Positions 1-6,467 of a DNA stretch of 6,808 bases are shown here, in pieces; within the stretch, counting starts at the first letter, position 1, and every line of letters starts with the position of its first letter. The stretch is from DATARH01 sp035507475. Its GTDB lineage: Bacteria > Pseudomonadota > Alphaproteobacteria > ATCC43930 > CGMCC-115725. The notes below the pieces were generated by a model. The model did no database searches and was not told the DNA's origin. It saw only the letters and a program-made list of their open reading frames with translations. The stretch lies in the NCBI GenBank assembly GCA_035507475.1, contig DATJOB010000288.1, positions 1 through 6,808 on the forward strand, written 5' to 3'. Both the position numbers and the translations under genes were made by a program.

Positions 1-552
1 CGGGTCGCGCGGCAGCGCGCCGAGCACCGGCAAGCCGGGCAGGTGCCGCTCGACGGCATCCTGCAGCAGCGCGCGGTGCCGCCCGCTCGCAACCCGGTTG
101 AAGACGACGCCGGCGAGCGGCACCTCCGGGTCGTGTCGCGCGAAGCCGGCGACCAGCGCGGCGACCGAGGCGCCGAGGCCCTCGGCGTCGACCGCCAGCA
201 CCACCGGCCATCCCGTGGCGCGCGCCAGGGCGGCGGTCGAGCCCGCCTCGCCACTCGCGCCGGCGCCGTCGAAGAGCCCCATCACCCCCTCGCACAGCAC
301 GAGCTCGGCGCTGCGCTCGAGCGCGCCGACGAGGGCGGCGAGGCTTGCGCCGCGCATCGCCCACGGGTCGAGGTTGACGCACGGCCCGCCGCTCGCCCGC
401 GCGTGAAAGGTCGGGTCGATGTAGTCCGGCCCGCATTTGGCGGCGGCGACGCGGATGCCGCGATCGCGCAGATGGCGCAGCAGCCCGGCGGCGAGCAGCG
501 TCTTGCCGCTGCCCGAGCGCGGTGCGGCGAGGATGACGCCGCGCCCGCTCAT
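1..552 (-). CDS. cobB: Cobyrinic/hydrogenobyrinic acid a,c-diamide synthase, N-terminal 184 residues (gene runs off left edge)
   Basis: CobB/CbiA uses glutamine and ATP to amidate the a and c side chains of the corrin ring in the cytoplasm. The visible part is the ATP-binding domain. It shows a P-loop (APRSGSGKT, residues 10-18), the family signature KCGPDYIDP (39-47) followed by a conserved Phe-His, NLD (60-62), CEGVMGLFDG (87-96) and a VDAEG strand end (121-125). The C-terminal glutamine amidotransferase domain, with its catalytic Cys, lies beyond base 1. The ATG at 552-550 overlaps the cobA TGA (ATGA, 4 bp) and puts the P-loop at the usual distance from the N-terminus. The preceding bases show no strong Shine-Dalgarno, so translation probably depends on coupling to cobA. 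The family and the N-terminal boundary are clear. Whether the substrate is cobyrinate or hydrogenobyrinate depends on when cobalt is inserted, which is not visible here. Confidence 0.95.
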   Translation of the reverse strand, partial: MSGRGVILAAPRSGSGKTLLAAGLLRHLRDRGIRVAAAKCGPDYIDPTFHARASGGPCVNLDPWAMRGASLAALVGALERSAELVLCEGVMGLFDGAGASGEAGSTAALARATGWPVVLAVDAEGLGASVAALVAGFARHDPEVPLAGVVFNRVASGRHRALLQDAVERHLPGLPVLGALPRDP

Positions 553-1340
553 GCCGGACGGAACCAGTCGAGCGCGCGGTGCAGCCCGGCGACCGCGCCG
601 ATGACGACGATCGCCGGGGTCGCGACGCCGATGGCGGCGCCGCCGGCTTCGCCAAGCGTGGTGACGACGACGCGCTGCTCGGCGGTGGTCGCGCGGCTGA
701 CGATCGCCACCGGCTCCTGCGGGGCGCGGCCCGCGCCGATCAGCCGGGCGGCGATCTCGTCGAGCTGGCGCAGGCCCATGTAGAGCACGATGACCGGCGA
801 GGCGCCGGCGACCGCGCGCCAGTCGGGCCCTCCCTCGGCATCGGCCGCCGCCGCGCCGTCGCGGCTGTGCCCGGTGATCAGCGTCACCGCCGAGTTGATC
901 CCGCGATGGGTCAGCGGGATGCCGGCATAGGCGAGCGCGCCGACCGCGGCGGTGATGCCGGGCACGATGCGGAACGGCACCCCCGCTTCGGCGAGCGCCA
1001 GCGCCTCCTCGCCGCCGCGGCCGAAAACGCACGGGTCGCCGCCCTTGAGGCGCAGCACGCGCCGCCCGGACCGGGCGAGCGTGACGAGCCGCGCCGAGAT
1101 GTCGGGCTGGCGCGGCGACGGGCGGCCGCCGCGCTTGCCGGCGTCCTCGATCGTCGCCCCGGGCAGCGCCAGCGCCAGGACGCGGCGGTCGACGAGCGCA
1201 TCGCAAACGATCGTATCGGCCGATTGCAGCGCATGCAGCGCGAGCAGCGACAACAGGCCCGGATCGCCCGGCCCGGCGCCGACCAGCCAGACATGGCCGC
1301 GCTCCAGTTCGGGCAGTTCGAGGCGGGAAGCGTCGATCAT
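549..1340 (-). CDS. cobA: Uroporphyrinogen-III C-methyltransferase (SUMT)
   Basis: This enzyme transfers two methyl groups from S-adenosylmethionine to C2 and C7 of uroporphyrinogen III, giving precorrin-2, the branch point to cobalamin (and to siroheme). The 263-residue product is a stand-alone SUMT without the CysG oxidase/chelatase domain. Tetrapyrrole methylase motifs run in order: VGAGPGDPGLLSLLAL (20-35), RLKGGDPCVFGRGGEE (97-112), VPGITAAVGALAYAGIPLTHR, VTLITGH and LYMGLR. The motif after the first helix reads CDALVD where a Tyr often precedes the Asp, a mild deviation. The frame stays open far upstream (to 2210), but that part is antisense to cbiD and resembles nothing. The ATG at 1340-1338 gives the normal family length and leaves a 45-bp gap to the divergent cbiD. 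It is first of the pair cobA-cobB, and its stop overlaps the cobB start. Confidence 0.96.
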   Translation of the reverse strand: MIDASRLELPELERGHVWLVGAGPGDPGLLSLLALHALQSADTIVCDALVDRRVLALALPGATIEDAGKRGGRPSPRQPDISARLVTLARSGRRVLRLKGGDPCVFGRGGEEALALAEAGVPFRIVPGITAAVGALAYAGIPLTHRGINSAVTLITGHSRDGAAAADAEGGPDWRAVAGASPVIVLYMGLRQLDEIAARLIGAGRAPQEPVAIVSRATTAEQRVVVTTLGEAGGAAIGVATPAIVVIGAVAGLHRALDWFRPA

Positions 1341-1351
1341 CTTGCCGCAAG
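1341..1351. repeat. Small perfect inverted repeat next to the cobA start
   Basis: The 11 bases CTTGCCGCAAG form 5-bp perfect arms around one central base, immediately upstream of the cobA ATG in the divergent cobA/cbiD gap. It could be a small operator half-site pair or a leader hairpin. It is short enough to arise by chance, and I do not match it to a known regulator. Confidence 0.25.
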
Positions 1352-1370
1352 TGGTCAGCCGGCGTGGTTT

Positions 1371-1379
1371 TGCTAAGAT
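1371..1379 (+). promoter_or_regulatory. Possible extended -10 promoter for cbiD, implying a leaderless transcript
   Basis: The plus strand reads TGCTAAGAT, an extended -10 (TG-n-TAAGAT), in the only divergent gap of the window. The hexamer ends six bases before the cbiD ATG at 1386, so a start about 7 bp downstream would fall on the A of that ATG and give a leaderless mRNA. No convincing -35 lies 16-18 bp upstream, and no Shine-Dalgarno precedes the ATG, which fits leaderless translation. This is an inference from one motif. The matching cobA promoter on the other strand was not recognised. Confidence 0.3.
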
Positions 1380-1385
1380 CGCACC

Positions 1386-2474
1386 ATGGCACGCGAGGAA
1401 GCCAGCCCGCTGCGCCGCGGATGGACGACCGGCGCCTGTGCCGCGGCCGCGGCGCGGGCGGCGTATGCGGCGCTGCTGACCGGGAGGTTCCCCGACCCGG
1501 TGACGATCCGCCTGCCGCGCGGCCAGCGGCCGAGCTTCCCGCTGGCCCTGGCCGAGCTCGAAAACGGCAGGGCGCGGGCCGGGATCGTCAAGGACGCCGG
1601 CGACGACCCGGACGTGACGCACGGCGCGACGATCGTCGCCGAGGTGGCGTGGGGTCCTCCCGGCAGCGGTGTCGCCTTTGCCGCCGGCGAAGGGGTCGGC
1701 ACGGTCACCCGGCCGGGTCTGCCGCTCGCCGTCGGCGAGCCGGCGATCAACCCGGCGCCGCGCGCGATGATCGGCGCGGCGCTCGCCGACCTCGCCGCGG
1801 CGCATGGCGCGCCGCCGCCCGACCTCTGCGTGACGCTGGCGATCCCAGGCGGCGAGCGACTGGCCGAGAAGACGATGAACGCCCGGCTCGGCATTGTCGG
1901 CGGCCTCTCGGTCCTCGGCACGACCGGCGTCGTCGTGCCTTATTCCTGCGCCTCCTGGGTGCATGCGATCCAGCGCGGCATCGACGTCGCCCGCGCCGCC
2001 GGGCTGCGCCATGTCGCGGCGGCGACCGGCGCCACCTCGGAGCGCGCGGTGCAGCGTCTTTACGCGCTGCCCGACCATGCGCTGATCGACATGGGCGATT
2101 TCGCCGGCGCCACGCTCAAATACCTGCGCCGGCATCCGCTGGAGCGGCTGACGCTGGCCGGCGGCTTCGCCAAGATGGCGAAGCTCGCCGCCGGCGCGCT
2201 CGACCTGCATTCCGGCAAGAGTCGGGTCGATCCGGCGCTGCTGGTCGAGCTGCTCGCGGCGGCCGGCGCGGATGGCGCGACACTCGCCGCGGCGCGCGCC
2301 TGCGACAGCGCCGGCGCGCTGCTGGCGGCGGCCGGTGCCGCGGCGCCGGGGCTCGCCGCCGGCGTCGCGCGGCGGGCGCGCGAAGTGGCGCTCGCGACGC
2401 TGTCGGGCGCCACCGCGGTCGAGGTCGCGATCGTCGACCGCGGCGGCGAGTTCCTGGCGCGGGTCGGCGGATGA
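1386..2474 (+). CDS. cbiD: (Cobalt-)precorrin-5B C1-methyltransferase CbiD
   Basis: CbiD methylates C1 of the contracted corrin precursor using S-adenosylmethionine. It belongs to its own fold, not to the tetrapyrrole methylase family of the other methyltransferases here. The 362-residue product has normal length and the characteristic motifs in order: LRRGWTTGACAAAAARAA (9-26), KDAGDDPDVTHGA (69-81), GVGTVTRPGLPLAVGEPAIN (103-122), IPGGERLAEKTMNARLGIVGG (153-173, signature Gly-Gly-Glu and Thr-Met-Asn), GTTGVVVPYSCASW (178-191), and a C-terminal LAGGFAKMAKLAAGALDLHS. The ATG at 1386 places the first motif at the expected distance. It is the first gene of the plus-strand group and its stop overlaps the cobK start (ATGA). 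CbiD is typical of the anaerobic route. In organisms without CobF it supplies the C1 methylation and works after CbiG, which is encoded in this window as part of a fusion. Confidence 0.95.
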   Translation: MAREEASPLRRGWTTGACAAAAARAAYAALLTGRFPDPVTIRLPRGQRPSFPLALAELENGRARAGIVKDAGDDPDVTHGATIVAEVAWGPPGSGVAFAAGEGVGTVTRPGLPLAVGEPAINPAPRAMIGAALADLAAAHGAPPPDLCVTLAIPGGERLAEKTMNARLGIVGGLSVLGTTGVVVPYSCASWVHAIQRGIDVARAAGLRHVAAATGATSERAVQRLYALPDHALIDMGDFAGATLKYLRRHPLERLTLAGGFAKMAKLAAGALDLHSGKSRVDPALLVELLAAAGADGATLAAARACDSAGALLAAAGAAAPGLAAGVARRAREVALATLSGATAVEVAIVDRGGEFLARVGG

Positions 2475-3250
2475 GCGCGGCGCGGCTCTTGATCCTCGGC
2501 GGCACCGGCGAGGCCGCGGCGCTGGCGCGCGCGGTGCTGGCGCGGTTCGGCGAGGCGCTCGATGTGACCACCGCGCTCGCCGGCCGGACGCGGCGTCCGG
2601 GGCCGATCCCGGGGCAGGTGCGGATCGGCGGGTTCGGCGGCGCGGCCGGGCTCGCCGCCTATCTCGCGGCTCAGCGCATCGACCGGCTGATCGATGCGAC
2701 CCATCCGTTCGCCGCCGAGATCTCGACCGCCGCGCGACTGGCCTGCGACCAGACCGGCACCGCCCGTCTTCTGCTGCTGCGGCCGCCGTGGCGGCGCCAT
2801 CCGCTCGACCGCTGGATCGAGGTCGACACGGTCGAGGCTGCGGCGCAGATCGTCGGCCGGGTCGGCCGTCGCGCGCTGCTGACGGTCGGCGCCGGCGAGG
2901 TCGCGGCCTTTGCCCCGGCGACCGGGGTCCGCTTCGTCGTCCGGTTGATCGACCCGCCGCGCGCGGCGCTGCCGCTGCGCTTTCACGAGGTCGTGCTGGG
3001 GCGCGGCCCGTTCGCGCTCGCCGAGGAGCGGCACCTGCTGCAGCGCCATGCGGTGGACGTGCTGGTGTGCAAGGCGAGCGGCGGCGCGGCGACCGAGGCG
3101 AAGCTCCTCGCGGCGCGCGAGCTGAGCCTGCCGGTCATCATGGTGCGGCGCCCGCCGGTCGAGCGCGGGTTGTCCGTCGATACGATCGAAGGCGCGCTCG
3201 ATTGGCTCGCCGGGCTCGACGAGCGGCTGGAGGCGCGACGGATGTCATGA
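2471..3250 (+). CDS. cobK: Precorrin-6A (or cobalt-precorrin-6A) reductase
   Basis: CobK/CbiJ reduces precorrin-6A, or its cobalt form, with a nicotinamide cofactor, the step after C1 methylation by the preceding gene product. The 259 residues fit the family. They show an N-terminal Rossmann turn ILGGTGEA (8-15), IDATHPFAA (74-82), LLRPPW (102-107), LLTVGAGE (136-143), VLVCKASGG (197-205) and TEAKLLAARELSLPVIMVRRPP near the C-terminus (208-229). The ATG at 2471 overlaps the cbiD TGA by 4 bp, and a GGCGG directly upstream may help as a weak ribosome site. The same frame stays open upstream through cbiD, but that part is a shadow. The end overlaps the ankyrin gene start. CobK and CbiJ are homologous and cannot be told apart here. 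The symbol cobK is used by convention. Confidence 0.94.
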   Translation: MSAARLLILGGTGEAAALARAVLARFGEALDVTTALAGRTRRPGPIPGQVRIGGFGGAAGLAAYLAAQRIDRLIDATHPFAAEISTAARLACDQTGTARLLLLRPPWRRHPLDRWIEVDTVEAAAQIVGRVGRRALLTVGAGEVAAFAPATGVRFVVRLIDPPRAALPLRFHEVVLGRGPFALAEERHLLQRHAVDVLVCKASGGAATEAKLLAARELSLPVIMVRRPPVERGLSVDTIEGALDWLAGLDERLEARRMS

Positions 3251-3837
3251 CGGCACGGTGGCGAAAAGTCCTTTGGGCGGCGGCGGCGCTGGCTGCACTG
3301 ACACCGGCGGCACTGGCACCGGCGGCACGCGCCGACCTCAACCCGTTCAGCGAGTTCTACAACAACATCGCCCGGCTGGCGGCGCAGAACAACGTCTCGC
3401 GGATCCGCGATCTGCTCGCCGAGGGCTCCAGCCCCAACCAGACCGACGAGAACAACCGCACCGGGCTCGACATCGCGGCGTCGAACGGCAACCTGCAGAT
3501 CATCGCGATCCTCTACAAGGCGCGCGCCGACGTGAACCAGCGCGACAATGTCGGCAGCACCGCGCTGCACTACGCCGCCGAGCACGACCAGCTCGAGGCG
3601 GTCAAACTCCTGATCGACCTGGGCGCCTATGTCGACATCGAGAACAAGAACGGGATGACGCCGTTGATGTTCGCCGCGAAGGCCGGCGACGTGGAGATGG
3701 TGCGGGCGCTGCTGGCGCACGGCGCCAATCCGGGCAAGCAGGATTTCACGGGGCGCGACGCCGCGAACTGGGCGCGCGAGGCGCGCCGTCCGGCCCTGGC
3801 CCAGCTGCTCCAGGACGCCGCGGCAAAAAGACGCTGA
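3247..3837 (+). CDS. Secreted/periplasmic ankyrin-repeat protein of unknown role
   Basis: This is a 196-residue protein. Residues 1-29 look like a Sec signal peptide: Arg/Lys at 4-7, an Ala/Leu-rich core from 8 to 24, and a cleavage site after AARA (26-29), giving a mature start DLNPFSEF. There is no lipobox Cys. The rest is four ankyrin-type repeats (about 38-70, 71-103, 104-136, 137-169) and a capping half-repeat (170-196). Repeat three is closest to consensus (STALHYAAEHDQLEAVKLLI), and repeat four has TPLMFAAKAGDVEMVRALL. Ankyrin repeats bind proteins, so an envelope scaffold or inhibitor role is plausible, but the partner is unknown. The ATG at 3247 overlaps the cobK stop (ATGA), with GGAGG at 3229-3233, a somewhat long 13 nt away. 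It is the last gene of the group, converging on cobM. Nothing in it suggests corrinoid chemistry. Confidence 0.88.
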   Translation: MTARWRKVLWAAAALAALTPAALAPAARADLNPFSEFYNNIARLAAQNNVSRIRDLLAEGSSPNQTDENNRTGLDIAASNGNLQIIAILYKARADVNQRDNVGSTALHYAAEHDQLEAVKLLIDLGAYVDIENKNGMTPLMFAAKAGDVEMVRALLAHGANPGKQDFTGRDAANWAREARRPALAQLLQDAAAKRR

Positions 3838-3867
3838 GCGGCTGACGCCGGGCGCCGCCGCCTTGCC

Positions 3868-4644
3868 TCAGGCGCGCTCTGCCGCCGGGCGCCGCCGCGG
3901 CCGCAGCGTGTGCTGATGGTCGGCCGCGTAAAGCCGGCTCTCGGCGCCCTCGCCGGCGAGCGCCGGACCGACCAGGATCAGCGCAGTCCGGGTAATGCCG
4001 GCGCCTTTCGCCGCGTCGCGAATCGTCGCCAGCGTGCCGCGGATCAACCGCTCGTCGGGCCAGCTGACGCGGTAGGCGACGACCGCCGGGCATGCGGCGC
4101 CGTAATGCGGCAGGAGGGCGCGCACGACACGCGCCAGGTTGGCGATCGACAAATGGATCGCCAGCGTCGCGCGGCTCGCGGCGAGCCGTTCGAGCGCCTC
4201 GCCCGGCGGCATCGCCGAGGCGCGCGTCGCGGTGCGCGTCAGGATCACCGTCTGCGCCACCGCGGGCAGGGTCAGCTCGCAGCCGAGCGCCGCCGCGGCC
4301 GCGGCAAAGGACGGCACGCCCGGCGTCACGTCGTAGGCGATGCCGAGCGCCGCGAGCCGGCGCATCTGCTCGGCGATCGCGCCGTAAAGCGACGGGTCGC
4401 CGGAATGGACCCGCGCGACGTCGAGCCCGGCGCGGTGCGCCGCCGCCATCTCGCCGACGATCTCGTCGAGCGTCAGCGGCGCGGTGTCGACGACGCGCGC
4501 CCCCGGCGGCGCCGCGGCGACGATCGCGGCCGGCACCAGCGAGCCGGCATAGAGGCACACCGGACAGCGCTCGATCAACCTGAGCCCGCGCAGCGTGATC
4601 AGGTCGGCGGCGCCCGGCCCGGCGCCGATGAAGTGCACGGTCAC
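3868..4644 (-). CDS. cobM: Precorrin-4 (cobalt-precorrin-4) C11-methyltransferase
   Basis: CobM/CbiF methylates C11 of the contracted macrocycle using S-adenosylmethionine. The product has 258 residues, normal for the family, with tetrapyrrole methylase motifs: VHFIGAGPGAADLITLRG (3-20), CLYAGSLVP (30-38), VARVHSGDPSLYGAIAEQM (76-94), YDVTPGVPSFAAAAAALG (104-121), QTVILTRTATRASAMP (131-146) and a late ALILVG strand. The pairs YAGSLV and HSGDPSLYGA separate CobM/CbiF from CobJ and SUMT. The start is a GTG at 4644-4642 that overlaps the cobJ TGA (GTGA). No ATG lies between it and the first motif, which begins only two residues later, and no Shine-Dalgarno is visible, so reinitiation after cobJ is likely. 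The open frame continues upstream to 6255 without homology. The gene ends 30 bp from the convergent ankyrin gene. Confidence 0.95.
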   Translation of the reverse strand: MTVHFIGAGPGAADLITLRGLRLIERCPVCLYAGSLVPAAIVAAAPPGARVVDTAPLTLDEIVGEMAAAHRAGLDVARVHSGDPSLYGAIAEQMRRLAALGIAYDVTPGVPSFAAAAAALGCELTLPAVAQTVILTRTATRASAMPPGEALERLAASRATLAIHLSIANLARVVRALLPHYGAACPAVVAYRVSWPDERLIRGTLATIRDAAKGAGITRTALILVGPALAGEGAESRLYAADHQHTLRPRRRPAAERA

Positions 4645-6467
4645 GTCGCGCCGTAGCCGCGCGGCGTGTAGAAGCGCGGCGGATCGCCGGCGGCGCGGCG
4701 CGTCGCGCTGCTGCCGACGATGACGACGGTCAGCATATCGATGTCGATGTCGATGTCCGGGGCGGCGAGCGCGTCGAGCGTCGTCGCGCGCCACTCCTCG
4801 CCGGGCCGGCCGAGATTGCGCGCCAGCAGCACCGGCGTCTGCGGCGGACGGTGCGCGGCGAGGATCGCCGCCGCCTCGCCGAGCGCCGCCCGGCGCCGCG
4901 CCGAGCGCGGGTTGTAGAGCGCGACGACGAAATCGCCGGCCGCGGCCGCGCTGAGACGGGCGCGGATCGTCGGCCACGGGGTCAGGAGATCGGACAGCGA
5001 GATCGCGCAGAAATCGTGGCCGAGCGGGGCGCCGGCACGCGCCGCGGCGGCCTGCATCGCGCTGATCCCCGGCGCGACGACGATCTCGACCGCCTGCCGG
5101 TCGCGCCGCGTTTCGCGATCGACGAGCTCGAAGACCAGTGTTGCCAGCCCGTAGATCCCCGCGTCCCCCGACGAGACCAACGCGACGTCGTTGCCGGCGG
5201 CGGCGAGATCGAGCGCCAGCCGGACGCGCTCGACCTCGGCGCCGAGCCGGCCGCGATGCAGGGTCTTGCCGCGTGCCGCGGCGCCCAACAGGTCGAGATA
5301 GAGGCCGTAGCCGACGATGTCGCTCGACGCGGCGAGCAGCGCGCTCGCCTCCGGCGTGCGCCAGGCGGCGGCGCCCGGGCCGAGGCCGATCACGGCGAGC
5401 CGTCCGCGGCGACGGCCGAGCCGTGCCGCGTCGATCGGCGCCGGCGCGCGGGCGATCGCACAGGTCGCGTGCCGCGCCTTGCGCTTCGCCACGACGAGGC
5501 CGCCATCGGGTCCGGCGGCGGCCAGCGCCGCACCCTCGGCGACGCCCCAGCACCCGGTCGCCCGGAACGCGGCCTCGGAGCGTTCGCTGAGCCGCGGCGT
5601 CTCGTCGAGCAGGCGCTCGGCCGAGAAGAACCGCGCCGGCACGCCGAGCCGCCCGGCCAGCGCATGGATCGCGGGCTCGCCGAGTTTCAAATCGACCGAG
5701 ACGACGGCCGCCACCGCGCCGTGCGCGAAGCCGCCCGCGGCGAGGCTCGCCTCGGCCAGCGCGGCGACCTCCTCGGCGCCGCAGCCGCGCTCGCAGCCGA
5801 TGCCGAGCGCGAGCAGCGGCGGGTGAAACACCAGCTGCGCTGCCGCGGCGGCCGGCGCCCGGTCGGTGACCCGCACCGCGCACTTGGCCTCGGCGGCCCA
5901 GGCGAAGCCGCCGGTGCGCAGCCACGCGGCACAGCCCGCCTCGTCGTGGAGCGCCACCGGGCGGCCGGCAAGCATCGCCGCGGCGACATGCTTGAGCGGG
6001 GCCGGATCGGCGATCGTCCAGCCGGGCGGCGGCTCGTCGAGCGCGAAGCCGAGCCGCAGATCGCCGGCGGTGGTGATCGCCGCGATGCCGCCGAGCGCCT
6101 TCGCCAGATGCCGCGCGATCGCATTGGCGCCGCGATGGCCGCCGAGCAGCGGCACCGCGACCGAGCCGTCCTCGGCAAGCGCCACGACCGGCGGCTCGGC
6201 CGATTTGTCGTCGACGAGCGCCGCCAGCGCGCGGACCAGGATACCGCTGGCGCACAGCCCGACGATCGGCCGGCCGGCGGCAAACAGCGCGCGCAGCTGC
6301 GGCGCCAGCCGGTCGTAGACCGCATCGCCCTCGCCCGCGAGGCTGCGCGGCGCGTGCAGTTGGGCGCCCGGCAGCAGGTCGCGCACATGGCGGCCCAGCG
6401 CCGCGCCGCTCGGGCCGAGGGCGACGACGGCGATGGCGGCGGGGAGCGCTGCCTCAGCCTCGCGCAT
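4641..6467 (-). CDS. cbiG-cobJ: CbiG-CobJ fusion: (cobalt-)precorrin-5A hydrolase and precorrin-3B C17-methyltransferase
   Basis: This is one 608-residue protein with two enzymes. Residues 1 to about 340 are CbiG. The N-terminal domain has CASGILVRALAAL (72-84) and VPLLGGHRGAN (105-115), a less conserved middle part covers about 137-217, and the CobE-like C-terminal domain has LGIGCERGCGAEE (221-233), SVDLKLGEP (257-265), FFSAERL and ATGCWGVAEGAAL. After a short Arg-rich linker (349-356), residues 357-608 are CobJ: IGLGPGAAAWRTPEA (360-374), DIVGYGLYLDLL (383-394), VSSGDAGIYGLA (431-442), VVAPGISAMQAAAARAGAPLG (463-483), ISLSDLLTPW, VALYNPRS, LLARNLGRPGEEW (547-559) and DMLTVVIVGSS (577-587). 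CobJ methylates C17 and contracts the ring. CbiG opens the lactone and releases the C20 unit as acetaldehyde. The chosen ATG (6467-6465) shares its A with the upstream TGA and follows a GGGGG stretch. Such fusions are known. All three CbiG parts are present, so it is not just CobE. Confidence 0.94.
   Translation of the reverse strand: MREAEAALPAAIAVVALGPSGAALGRHVRDLLPGAQLHAPRSLAGEGDAVYDRLAPQLRALFAAGRPIVGLCASGILVRALAALVDDKSAEPPVVALAEDGSVAVPLLGGHRGANAIARHLAKALGGIAAITTAGDLRLGFALDEPPPGWTIADPAPLKHVAAAMLAGRPVALHDEAGCAAWLRTGGFAWAAEAKCAVRVTDRAPAAAAAQLVFHPPLLALGIGCERGCGAEEVAALAEASLAAGGFAHGAVAAVVSVDLKLGEPAIHALAGRLGVPARFFSAERLLDETPRLSERSEAAFRATGCWGVAEGAALAAAGPDGGLVVAKRKARHATCAIARAPAPIDAARLGRRRGRLAVIGLGPGAAAWRTPEASALLAASSDIVGYGLYLDLLGAAARGKTLHRGRLGAEVERVRLALDLAAAGNDVALVSSGDAGIYGLATLVFELVDRETRRDRQAVEIVVAPGISAMQAAAARAGAPLGHDFCAISLSDLLTPWPTIRARLSAAAAGDFVVALYNPRSARRRAALGEAAAILAAHRPPQTPVLLARNLGRPGEEWRATTLDALAAPDIDIDIDMLTVVIVGSSATRRAAGDPPRFYTPRGYGAT
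4738..4755. repeat. Three tandem copies of TCGATG inside cobJ
   Basis: Three perfect hexamer copies lie in the cobJ part of the fusion. On the coding strand they read as alternating Asp-Ile codons (residues 571-576), directly before the conserved DMLTVVIVG strand. The unit is a multiple of three, so copy-number change by slippage would add or remove Asp-Ile pairs without shifting the frame. Confidence 0.85.

Noticed and set aside
43..783. Plus-strand open frame opposite cobB and the end of cobA
   Set aside because: It runs antisense to two clear enzymes and crosses their junction, and its translation resembles no family.
1341..1385. Cobalamin riboswitch or adenosylcobalamin-responsive leader
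   Set aside because: The gap is only 45 bp and lacks a B12-box-like element. If a riboswitch controls these genes it lies outside the window.
1341..2210. Upstream extension of the cobA frame (290 extra codons)
   Set aside because: This part lies antisense to cbiD, is Arg-rich without motifs, and would make SUMT twice its normal size.
1364..2470. Upstream extension of the cobK frame
   Set aside because: It overlaps cbiD in another frame. Only the part from 2471 matches CobK.
3800..3867. Possible terminator between the convergent ankyrin gene and cobM
   Set aside because: On the minus strand there is a weak 5-bp GC stem and then, about ten bases later, five T (3829-3825). The stem is poor and too far from the T run. 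No plus-strand candidate has a T run.
3847..3898. Direct repeat of GCCGGGCGCCGCCGC (3847-3861 and 3884-3898)
   Set aside because: In this GC-rich setting, CCG/GCC-rich 15-mers recur easily. The second copy codes for the Arg-Arg-Arg-Pro-rich CobM tail. There is no sign of a mobile element or attachment site.
4645..6255. Upstream extension of the cobM frame (537 extra codons)
   Set aside because: It is a shadow of cbiG-cobJ. CobM homology begins two residues after the GTG at 4644.
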